5,524 nucleotides of DNA from Actinomycetota bacterium. GTDB lineage: Bacteria > Actinomycetota > Actinomycetes > Actinomycetales > Cellulomonadaceae. The stretch's first letter is position 1. Every line of letters begins with the position of its first letter. The notes under the pieces were generated by a model that worked only from the letters and a program-made list of their open reading frames with translations, made no database searches and was not told where the DNA came from. The DNA is taken from contig JAHIJU010000221.1 of assembly GCA_018898235.1 (NCBI GenBank), positions 1 to 5,524 of the forward strand, written 5' to 3'. A program made the translations under genes and the position numbers. Shown one piece after another: positions 1 to 4,787 of the stretch.

Positions 1-707
1 GAGGTGGCGATCTGCTGGTTCCCGGTGCCGGGCCACAGCGTGAGCTGGGCGTCCTGGGCGGTCCGGGTGTTGCTGAGGGGCACTGCGGTGGCGGTCCCGG
101 CGGTGACATCGGCCTTGGTGCCGCGGGACAGGCTGAACGTGTTGGCGGCACCGGTGGTCTGGCCGGTGAGCTGGAGCCGGTAGTTCGTCACACCGCTCGC
201 ATCGGTGTAGGTGACCGCGGAGGCCGTGACCCCGGCACCTGAGGCGTTGATCGCGTAGGCAAGGTCGGCCACCGAGGTGACCTTCGAGGTGTCGATCTCG
301 GTGAGCTTGCCGCCGACCGTGAGCGTCATGGCGGCCGCGCCACCGGTGAGCGTCGACACGTCGGTCAGCGCCCCGGAGACGGAGATCTGGCTCTGCGCGA
401 GCTTGTCGACGGTGAACGACAGCGAGGTGGCCGATGCGGTGGTGCCGGCGGTCGCGGTGACCGAGGCGGCCGACGAGGTCGCCTTCAGCACGTTCCATGA
501 GGCGGCCTTCGTCGCGTTCGTCGCGTTGTCGGCGAGCGAGGCGACCTTGGTGTTGAGCGACTGCAGGGCGGTCACGAGCTTGGTGAGGTCGGTCTTCTTG
601 TCGGTGAGCTGCTGCTGCGGGAGCGACTCGACCTTCATCAACGAGGCGATGATGTCGGTCGTTGGCAAGCCGCTGACAAGCCCCGAGACCTGCGAAGAGC
701 TGCCCAT
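1..707 (-). CDS. fliD: Flagellar filament cap protein FliD (HAP2), N-terminal part
   Basis: The reading frame opens with ATG at 707 and runs off the left edge, giving about 235 residues of a protein that is usually 400-500 or more. The start reads MGSSSQVSGLVSG, then LPTTDIIASLMKVESLPQQQL, the conserved FliD N-terminal signature (Ser-Gly-Leu, Asp-Ile-Ile, Leu-Met, then a coiled region rich in Gln, Lys and Thr). At about residues 130-185 a Ser/Thr/Ala/Val-rich stretch with DLAYAINASGAGVTASAV and YRLQLTGQTTGAANTFSL resembles the flagellin_IN/FliD_N fold. FliD is secreted through the flagellar export apparatus and sits at the filament tip, where it catalyses flagellin folding and insertion. The gene lies 105 bases downstream of fliC on the same strand, so co-transcription through the hairpin at 751-784 is likely. 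The Shine-Dalgarno is weak (a GGA about 10 bases before the ATG). I saw no FliA-type promoter in the gap. The C-terminal half is outside the window. Confidence 0.93.
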   Translation of the reverse strand, partial: MGSSSQVSGLVSGLPTTDIIASLMKVESLPQQQLTDKKTDLTKLVTALQSLNTKVASLADNATNATKAASWNVLKATSSAASVTATAGTTASATSLSFTVDKLAQSQISVSGALTDVSTLTGGAAAMTLTVGGKLTEIDTSKVTSVADLAYAINASGAGVTASAVTYTDASGVTNYRLQLTGQTTGAANTFSLSRGTKADVTAGTATAVPLSNTRTAQDAQLTLWPGTGNQQIAT

Positions 708-750
708 CTCGTCTCATCCGTCCGTGTCTGGTGCTTCCGTGGTGCGCCAC

Positions 751-784
751 CGGCGGCGGAGGGGCGTGGGCCCCACCGCCGCCG
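751..784 (-). terminator. GC-rich stem-loop between fliC and fliD (terminator or attenuator)
   Basis: Bases 751-759 (CGGCGGCGG) pair perfectly with 776-784 (CCGCCGCCG). After an A-A mismatch the stem continues with GGGG (761-764) and CCCC (771-774), closing a 6-base loop. It begins 29 bases after the fliC stop on the minus strand. There is no T-tract, which is common for actinobacterial terminators. With fliD close behind on the same strand, partial termination or 3'-end stabilisation of fliC mRNA fits better than a full stop. That role is inference. Confidence 0.6.
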
Positions 785-812
785 ATGTGCGCGTGTCATC
801 CGATCAGGGTGC

Positions 813-1943
813 TCACTGCAGGAGCTTGAGGACGCCCTGGGGGATCTGGTTGGCCTGCGCCAGCATCGCGGTACCGGCCTGGGACAGGATCTGCGACTTG
901 GTGAAGTTCACCATCTCGGAGGCCATGTCGGTGTCGCGGATGCGGGACTCGGACGCCGACAGGTTCTCGACGGCCACGTTCACGCTGTTGATCGTGTGCT
1001 CGAACCGGTTCTGGTAAGCACCGAGCTGGGCACGAGCGGTCGAGACCGCCTTGATCTGGTTCTCGATCGTGCTGATCGCAGCCTGCGCGGCCGAGGCCGA
1101 GGAGAAGTCCAGACCACCGACGACGGCCGTGGCGGTGCTGACCCCGGTACCGGCTGCGGCCGGAGTGGCCGCGGTGCCACCGGTGACGGTGCCACCGGTC
1201 TTGGAGGTCACCACGAGCTGGTTCGTCTTGTCGACGGAGGCCGAGAAGCTCGCCGAGAAGTTGGAGTTGCCGTTCAGCTTGTCGGCCACGTCCTGCACCG
1301 TGTTGTAGGTGCCGGCGGCACCCATCGCGACGGTGACGTCGGTCGTGCCGTTGGTGAACCCGAGGTTGCCCGTGACCGCGGTCGGGGTGGCCACGGCGAA
1401 CGAGGCACCCGCGGCACCGAGGTTGGCGGCGACGGTGGTGACGTTCGCCGAGCTCAGGTCGACCGAGATCTGCGAGTTGGCGTCCCCATCGGCACCGACC
1501 TGGAACTTCATCGTGCCGGCCGAGCCGTCGAGCAGCTTGGTGCCGTTGAAGTTGGTCGAGTTGCCGATCCGGCTCAGCTCGGACGTGAGGCTCGTTGCCT
1601 CAGTCGCGATGTTTGCCCGGGCGGCGGGGCTGTTCGAGTCGTTCGCCGCCTGGACCGCCAGGTCCCGCATACGGTGGAGGATCGAGTGGACCTCGGTCAG
1701 CGCACCTTCAGCGGTCTGGACGACGCTGATGCCGTCCTGAGCGTTACGAGCGGCCTGGGTCAGACCGGAGACCTGCGAACGCAGACCCTCGGAGATGGCC
1801 AGACCAGCGGCGTCGTCGGCCGCGCGGTTGATGCGGTAGCCGGAGGACAGCTTCTCCAGCGACTTGGACAGCGAGCCCTGCGTGGAGCTCAGGTTGCGGT
1901 ACGAGTTGATCGCCGCAACGTTGGTGTTCACCGAGAGACCCAT
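813..1943 (-). CDS. fliC: Flagellin, main filament subunit
   Basis: A complete flagellin of 376 residues. Residues 1 to about 165 form the conserved N-terminal D0/D1 helices: MGLSVNTNVAAINSYRNL, then LEKLSSGYRINRAADDAAG (30-48), RNAQDGISVVQTAEGAL (66-82) and RMRDLAVQAAND (91-102), which corresponds to the D1 segment seen by TLR5 in animals. Residues of about 281-376 are the C-terminal D1/D0 helices, with LGAYQNRFEHTINS (307-320), ESRIRDTDMASEM (332-344) and the terminal IPQGVLKLLQ. The central 166-280 is a small Gly/Ala/Thr/Val-rich surface domain resembling flagellin_IN, so this is a short-to-medium flagellin. I see no cysteine and no cleavable signal peptide, as expected for export through the flagellar apparatus. 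The ATG at 1943 is fixed by the conserved N-terminus and a strong Shine-Dalgarno. The gene is divergent from the EAL-HDOD gene and is followed by fliD. Confidence 0.98.
   Translation of the reverse strand: MGLSVNTNVAAINSYRNLSSTQGSLSKSLEKLSSGYRINRAADDAAGLAISEGLRSQVSGLTQAARNAQDGISVVQTAEGALTEVHSILHRMRDLAVQAANDSNSPAARANIATEATSLTSELSRIGNSTNFNGTKLLDGSAGTMKFQVGADGDANSQISVDLSSANVTTVAANLGAAGASFAVATPTAVTGNLGFTNGTTDVTVAMGAAGTYNTVQDVADKLNGNSNFSASFSASVDKTNQLVVTSKTGGTVTGGTAATPAAAGTGVSTATAVVGGLDFSSASAAQAAISTIENQIKAVSTARAQLGAYQNRFEHTINSVNVAVENLSASESRIRDTDMASEMVNFTKSQILSQAGTAMLAQANQIPQGVLKLLQ
1172..1199. repeat. Short tandem repeat inside the fliC central domain
   Basis: The 13-base unit CGGTGCCACCGGT occurs at 1172-1184 and again at 1187-1199, a 15-base period. 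It encodes the TGGTVTGGT stretch (about residues 250-258) in the surface-exposed variable region. The 15-base period keeps the frame, so gain or loss of a unit would change the protein by five residues. Confidence 0.7.
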
Positions 1944-1952
1944 TTGAATCTT

Positions 1953-1959
1953 CCTCCTT
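1953..1959 (-). promoter_or_regulatory. Strong ribosome binding site of fliC
   Basis: On the minus strand AAGGAGG lies 9 bases before the fliC ATG. It is the closest match to the anti-Shine-Dalgarno in the window, as expected for the most heavily translated flagellar gene. Its first five bases (AAGGA) also match ANGGA, the core recognised by CsrA. Confidence 0.85.
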
Positions 1960-1975
1960 GATGTGGGTCAGGACA

Positions 1976-1989
1976 GCCCTTCCATGGGC
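1976..1989 (-). promoter_or_regulatory. Leader hairpin with an ANGGA loop, possible CsrA site in fliC mRNA
   Basis: On the minus strand GCCC (1989-1986) and GGGC (1979-1976) form a 4-bp stem whose 6-base loop is ATGGAA, placing an ANGGA motif in the loop. A second ANGGA (AAGGA) overlaps the Shine-Dalgarno, about 20 bases downstream. CsrA is a dimer that represses translation by bridging two such sites, as in the hag (flagellin) leader of Bacillus subtilis, where FliW and flagellin relieve it. Neither csrA nor fliW is in this window, so the assignment rests on the RNA pattern alone. Confidence 0.4.
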
Positions 1990-1998
1990 ACAGCGATG

Positions 1999-2026
1999 GG
2001 ATCGGTGCAGCCGGCGCGGTTCTGAG
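1999..2026 (-). promoter_or_regulatory. Candidate FliA-type promoter of fliC
   Basis: Read on the minus strand, CTCA (2026-2023), a 16-base spacer and ACCGATCC (2006-1999) resemble the flagellar sigma consensus (TAAA or CTCA, about 15-17 bases, GCCGATAA). The -10 box keeps CCGAT but departs at its edges. Transcription would start near 1992 and give a leader of about 49 bases, starting just before the ANGGA hairpin. The same pattern precedes flgN and the EAL-HDOD gene. Confidence 0.45.
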
Positions 2027-2051
2027 GAGTTCTGCGCGGCAATCGGGTGAT

Positions 2052-2081
2052 GCGGTGCGCACGGCCGCACGGCCGCACCGC
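2052..2081. repeat. Inverted repeat in the fliC / EAL-HDOD intergenic region
   Basis: GCGGTGCG (2052-2059) and CGCACCGC (2074-2081) are perfect inverted copies around a 14-base centre, which itself holds an 8-base tandem repeat GCACGGCC. The element lies just upstream of the candidate fliC -35 box and between the two divergent genes. It could be an operator or simply GC-rich sequence; no factor can be named. The rest of the 287-base gap (1944-2230) holds the two candidate promoters and no convincing gene. Confidence 0.45.
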
Positions 2082-2165
2082 CGGACCGGCCGGGGCGCCA
2101 CCCGATCGGAGCAGCCGCGACCGGCCGGCAGTGTGCACCGACCAGGGTGAATCGGCACGATCGTG

Positions 2166-2194
2166 GTCAAGGCCGGGCTCCGAGCACCCGATCC
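2166..2194 (+). promoter_or_regulatory. Candidate FliA-type promoter of the EAL-HDOD gene
   Basis: GTCA (2166-2169), a 17-base spacer and CCCGATCC (2187-2194) fit the same pattern as the candidate sites before fliC and flgN, though this is the weakest of the three. Transcription would begin near 2200, about 30 bases before the GTG at 2231. That agrees with the chosen start and not with the earlier GTG at 2147. Confidence 0.3.
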
Positions 2195-2218
2195 GATGAC
2201 AAGTCCCGCATCAGCATC

Positions 2219-2224
2219 GAGAGG
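2219..2224 (+). promoter_or_regulatory. Ribosome binding site deciding the EAL-HDOD start
   Basis: GAGAGG lies 6 bases before GTG 2231. The alternative GTG at 2147 has only an AGG abutting the start codon and would add 28 polar residues in front of the conserved domain, so 2231 is preferred. Confidence 0.6.
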
Positions 2225-2230
2225 CACGCC

Positions 2231-3418
2231 GTGACCGAGCAGTCCGCAGCACCCTGGTCCGGCGCTGCTCTGGTCAACCAGCCGGTCGCCGACCCGTCCG
2301 GGCGTGTGACGGCCTACGCGGTGCGGGCGATGGTGCCCACCCAGCACGGCGACCCCGAGGATGCGGCCGAGGTGAGCCTCGACGCGGCCTACGACGCCAC
2401 CGACCTGTCGAGCCTGAGCGCCGGTCAGCCCCTGCTGATCGACGCGACCCGGCGGGTCCTGGGCTCGGCCAACCCGGACGTGGTGGCGCGGGTCTCCCCC
2501 GCCCTGGCGCGCGAACCCGGGATCGAGCGCCTCGTGGCCTGGCGCCACGCGCGCGGTCTGCAGACGGCGCTGGACGACTTCACGGCGCAGGACGCCCAGC
2601 TCGCGCTGCTGCCGATGAGCAGGTACGTCACGGTCGACGTCGCGCGTCAGGCCGGCCGGCTGGTCGAGCTGGCGGGTCTGGCCCATGACCTGGGTGCGGC
2701 CGTCATCGCGGACGGGGCCACGACGTGGTCGTCGGTCGAGAGGTCCTTCGCGGCGGGCGCCGACCTGGTGCAGGGCCGCGTGGTGGACGACCGCGAGGTC
2801 GAGCGCGGCGGGCTGTCGGCCAATGAGCTGCACTGCCTGGAGCTGCTGTCGCTGCTCGACGAGGACCCGGTGGACCAGAACGCGGTGATCGGACTGGTCG
2901 CCGCCGACCCGAACCTGGCGGTCGGTGTGCTGCACCTGGTCAACTCGGCGGTGTTCGCCCTGCCCCGGGCGATCGACTCGGTCCGTCAGGCCGTCGTGAT
3001 GGTCGGCCCGCGGCTGCTGCGCGCCCTGGCCAGCTCCGCACTGACCCAGGCCGGCCGCTCGACGGTCGACGATCTGTGGCGGGTGCTGTCCCGCGCACTG
3101 GCCTGCTGGCAGCTGTCCGACGACGACGCCGGCTACACCGTCGGCCTGCTGTCGGCCGTCGCCGAGCAGCGCGGCACCGATCTGCGCTGGCTGGCCCAGA
3201 TGGCCGGGCTGTCGCAGACCACGACGGCCGCGCTGGTCGACCATGCGGGGCCGCTGGGCGAGGCCCTGGCCTGCATCCGCGCGCACGAGGCGGGCAACCC
3301 GGACGTGGCGCTTCGGCTCGGGGTGGATCCGCACGTCGTGTCCCGCGCCTGGTTGGAGGGGCTGCCCGAGGCCCTGGCGATCGCCTCCGCCCTGGCCCGG
3401 CCCGACGCCGCAGGCTGA
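2231..3418 (+). CDS. Degenerate EAL domain plus HDOD domain signalling protein (YuxH/CdgJ-like)
   Basis: With the GTG at 2231 the protein has 395 residues. Residues of about 14-188 look like a worn EAL domain: LVNQPVADPSGRVTAYAVR stands where EAL proteins have the motif Glu, LDDF (114-117) keeps the two Asp, VIADG (158-162) has Asp where the family has Glu, and VQGR (180-183) keeps Gln-Gly. The EAL Glu, the EITE-type Glu and the KID-type Lys are not visible, so c-di-GMP hydrolysis is unlikely. Residues of about 196-385 match HDOD: ELHCLELLSLLDEDP, then LVAADPNLAVGVLHLVNSA (222-240), and SVRQAVVMVGPRLLRALA (250-267). The His-Asp catalytic pair of true HD hydrolases is not apparent, as is normal for HDOD. 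There is no signal peptide or membrane segment, so it is cytosolic. EAL-HDOD proteins are signalling adaptors; Vibrio CdgJ affects motility. The place between flagellin and the sigma factor suggests a motility regulator, which is inference. Confidence 0.88.
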   Translation: MTEQSAAPWSGAALVNQPVADPSGRVTAYAVRAMVPTQHGDPEDAAEVSLDAAYDATDLSSLSAGQPLLIDATRRVLGSANPDVVARVSPALAREPGIERLVAWRHARGLQTALDDFTAQDAQLALLPMSRYVTVDVARQAGRLVELAGLAHDLGAAVIADGATTWSSVERSFAAGADLVQGRVVDDREVERGGLSANELHCLELLSLLDEDPVDQNAVIGLVAADPNLAVGVLHLVNSAVFALPRAIDSVRQAVVMVGPRLLRALASSALTQAGRSTVDDLWRVLSRALACWQLSDDDAGYTVGLLSAVAEQRGTDLRWLAQMAGLSQTTTAALVDHAGPLGEALACIRAHEAGNPDVALRLGVDPHVVSRAWLEGLPEALAIASALARPDAAG

Positions 3419-3445
3419 GCGCCCCGCCCCGTCGGTCCGGACATG

Positions 3446-3491
3446 GGTCCGGCCCGGTCCGGACGCGTGCTGCGCCGAACCGGGCCGGGCC
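3446..3491. terminator. Long hairpin shared by two convergent genes, bidirectional terminator
   Basis: Bases 3446-3462 pair with 3475-3491 in a 17-position stem with one C-A mismatch and one G-T pair, around a 12-base loop whose CGC and GCG ends can also pair. It fills most of the 79 bases between the EAL-HDOD stop (3418) and the sigma factor stop (3498). A competing fold pairs two copies of the self-complementary GTCCGGAC (3435-3442 and 3457-3464). No T-tract follows on either strand. Confidence 0.75.
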
Positions 3492-3497
3492 GCGGTC

Positions 3498-4406
3498 TCA
3501 GGCGCTGGCCCGCCGGTAGCCGTCGGCCTGGGCGAAGCCCCGGTGCTGGACGGCGCGGTTGATCGGGACACCGGTGGGCGCGCTCCGCGGCTGCGGCAGT
3601 GTGGACGTGGTGCCGGGAGCCCCGGCGAGTGCGGCGCGGGCGGCCACGGCGGCGAAGTAGCCGCGGCGGCGGCGTTCGGCGACGCCGTCCCGGTCGGGGG
3701 CGCCGACCAGGTCGGGGTCGAGGTTGGCGTTGAGCCCGTCCCGCAGCAGCCCCAGGGCCTCGGTGCGCATCTGGCTGATCCGGGACTGGGTGACGCCGAG
3801 CTCGTCGGCCAGCTCGGCGACCGAGCGGTCGTCGAGGAACAGACCCTCGATGACGACCCGCAACCGCTCGGGCAGGCAGACCACGGCGCTGCGCAGCCAG
3901 TGCACGCGCTCACCGGCCAGCAACGCCTCCTCGGGCGTGTCCGCCTCGTCACGGAAGGTCTCGGCGACCGGGTGCTCGGTCGCGTCCATCGACAGCACGC
4001 GACGCTCGGAGTCCTGGCGGGCCGCGTCGACGGCGGCGACGTCGGTGCCGAGCGTGGCGGCCAGCTCCTGGCGGGTGGGCGTGCGGCCGAGCGAGGCACG
4101 CAGCGTGTCCGTCGCATTGCCGAGCTCACGTGCCCGGCGACGCGCCCCGCGGGTGGCCCAGTCCATCGACCGCAGCTCGTCGAGCAGCGCGCCGGCGATC
4201 CGCAGCGCGGCGTACCGGGAGAAGGGCACCCCGGTGGACGGGTCGTAGGCACGGGCCGCCATCACGAGCGCCATGTTGCCCGCAGACATGAGGTCGTCAC
4301 GGGAGACGGTGGGAGGCACGCGGTGGAGCATGTCGCTCACGTGGTACCCGACGAGCGGCAGGTGCGAGAGCACGAGCTCGTCAACGGTGCGGGATTCGCT
4401 GGTCAC
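3498..4406 (-). CDS. fliA: Flagellar-type sigma factor (FliA/WhiG/SigD family)
   Basis: With GTG 4406 the protein has 302 residues. Region 2 covers about 8-80: LVLSHLPLVGYHVSDM, then SRDDLMSAGNMALVMAARAY and the 2.4 segment YAALRIAGALLDELRSMDW (65-83) that reads the -10 box. Region 3 is about 96-150 (GRTPTRQELAATLGTD). Region 4 is about 170-225, with LPERLRVVIEGLFLDD and the -35-binding helix-turn-helix SVAELADELGVTQSRISQM (195-213). All conserved regions are present. About 75 residues follow region 4, rich in Ala, Arg and Pro, longer than in E. coli FliA. The frame is open upstream to 4583, with ATG at 4556 and GTG at 4583. However, 4407-4556 uses noticeably more A/T at third positions, encodes low-complexity Gly/Pro/Ser, and leads into a CRP-type operator. 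GTG 4406 has GAGAAAG 5 bases ahead. It should direct transcription of the late flagellar genes around it. WhiG-like sporulation sigmas are close relatives, but the flagellar context favours FliA. Confidence 0.9.
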   Translation of the reverse strand: MTSESRTVDELVLSHLPLVGYHVSDMLHRVPPTVSRDDLMSAGNMALVMAARAYDPSTGVPFSRYAALRIAGALLDELRSMDWATRGARRRARELGNATDTLRASLGRTPTRQELAATLGTDVAAVDAARQDSERRVLSMDATEHPVAETFRDEADTPEEALLAGERVHWLRSAVVCLPERLRVVIEGLFLDDRSVAELADELGVTQSRISQMRTEALGLLRDGLNANLDPDLVGAPDRDGVAERRRRGYFAAVAARAALAGAPGTTSTLPQPRSAPTGVPINRAVQHRGFAQADGYRRASA

Positions 4407-4564
4407 GGGGGCTTTCTCGTCGCGCACGACCGGCCGCTTGAGCGCGGGGGTGGAGGAAAAATCGGGTGCGACGATCCGGGCCCCGCCGGAGGAACCGGAC
4501 GTTCCGGGCGGCCGGTACCCGGCGAAATCGCCCACAACACCCGCTGGGAGATGCATGTGACGCG

Positions 4565-4588
4565 GCGATGTGATCGAGATCACATCGC
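4565..4588. promoter_or_regulatory. CRP-family (CRP/GlxR-like) operator upstream of fliA
   Basis: The core TGTGATCGAGATCACA (4569-4584) has two exact TGTGA/TCACA half-sites six bases apart. The symmetry extends to 24 bases, with 11-base perfect arms (GCGATGTGATC and its complement) and only the central GA unpaired. This is one base short of the idealised E. coli CRP core and also fits the actinobacterial GlxR/Crp pattern TGTGA-N6-TCACA. It lies about 160 bases upstream of the fliA GTG and about 200 upstream of flgN, so it could serve either. The FNR pattern (TTGAT-N4-ATCAA) is not matched. Confidence 0.7.
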
Positions 4589-4702
4589 ATGTGCCTCGAT
4601 CTATTTCACCCGGCTGACCTGCGGCGATGGCGCATGTGGGTGGTATACGGCGCGCCGATCACCCATTCGGCCAGGTCCGGCAGACACTGACGCCGACGAC
4701 GG

Positions 4703-4730
4703 GTCAACAGTGCGGGCACCCGGCCGATGG
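4703..4730 (+). promoter_or_regulatory. Candidate FliA-type promoter of flgN-flgK
   Basis: GTCA (4703-4706), a 16-base spacer and GCCGATGG (4723-4730), with GCCGAT exact, make this the best flagellar-sigma match in the window. Transcription would start near 4736, giving a leader of about 52 bases, close to that predicted for fliC. Confidence 0.5.
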
Positions 4731-4741
4731 GCAGGTCAAGG

Positions 4742-4765
4742 CCGGCCCACGTACGACGGGGCCGG
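4742..4765 (+). promoter_or_regulatory. Stem-loop in the flgN leader
   Basis: CCGGCCC (4742-4748) pairs perfectly with GGGCCGG (4759-4765) around a 10-base loop. It would sit near the 5' end of the predicted flgN transcript, ending 9 bases before the Shine-Dalgarno. It may stabilise the message or tune translation; no known RNA class is recognised. Confidence 0.45.
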
Positions 4766-4774
4766 AGCGATCCG

Positions 4775-4780
4775 AAGGAG
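4775..4780 (+). promoter_or_regulatory. Ribosome binding site of flgN
   Basis: AAGGAG lies 7 bases before the ATG at 4788. It fixes the flgN start although the frame is open far upstream (to 3243) across the antisense strand of fliA. Confidence 0.8.
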
Positions 4781-4787
4781 ACGACCG

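Larger units (their letters stand above)
4407..4787. other. Divergent intergenic region between fliA and flgN
   Basis: This 381-base stretch separates the two divergent starts if fliA begins at 4406. It contains the CRP-type palindrome (4565-4588), three copies of GCATGTG (4553, 4587, 4632), an orphan GCCGATCA (4654-4661), the candidate FliA-type promoter of flgN (4703-4730), and the flgN leader hairpin and Shine-Dalgarno. Its base composition is less GC-rich than the flanking genes around 4560-4650. I found no clear housekeeping-type promoter for fliA and no convincing small gene. Confidence 0.6.

Noticed and set aside
277..1017. 246-residue plus-strand frame opposite fliD and the end of fliC
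   Set aside because: Antisense to two recognisable flagellar genes. No ribosome site or family resemblance was seen.
996..1961. 321-residue plus-strand frame opposite fliC
   Set aside because: Composition is Arg/Gly/Val/Asp-rich shadow coding. The minus strand carries an unmistakable flagellin with its own strong ribosome site.
2147..2230. Longer start (GTG 2147) for the EAL-HDOD protein
   Set aside because: The added residues are polar and unlike the family. The ribosome site is poor, and the candidate promoter would lie inside the extension.
1928..4252. 774-residue open frame on the minus strand across the EAL-HDOD gene and part of fliA
   Set aside because: Rich in Arg, Pro, Ser and Thr without domain resemblance. 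It is antisense to one well-supported gene and out of frame with another. Long stop-free shadow frames are expected in high-GC DNA.
4459..4466. FliA-type -10 (CCCGATTT on the minus strand) for autoregulation of fliA
   Set aside because: The -10 is partial and nothing like TAAA or CTCA lies 15-17 bases upstream.
4644..4649. TATACG as a housekeeping -10 box for flgN
   Set aside because: No acceptable -35 at normal spacing; TGACC upstream is too far away.
4654..4661. GCCGATCA, a strong flagellar-sigma -10 match
   Set aside because: No TAAA- or CTCA-like -35 lies 15-17 bases upstream. The site at 4703-4730 has both boxes.
3243..4787. Upstream extension of the flgN frame
   Set aside because: The frame is open to 3243 only because of high GC. 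It overlaps fliA on the opposite strand, and the FlgN family starts at the ATG at 4788 with a clear Shine-Dalgarno.
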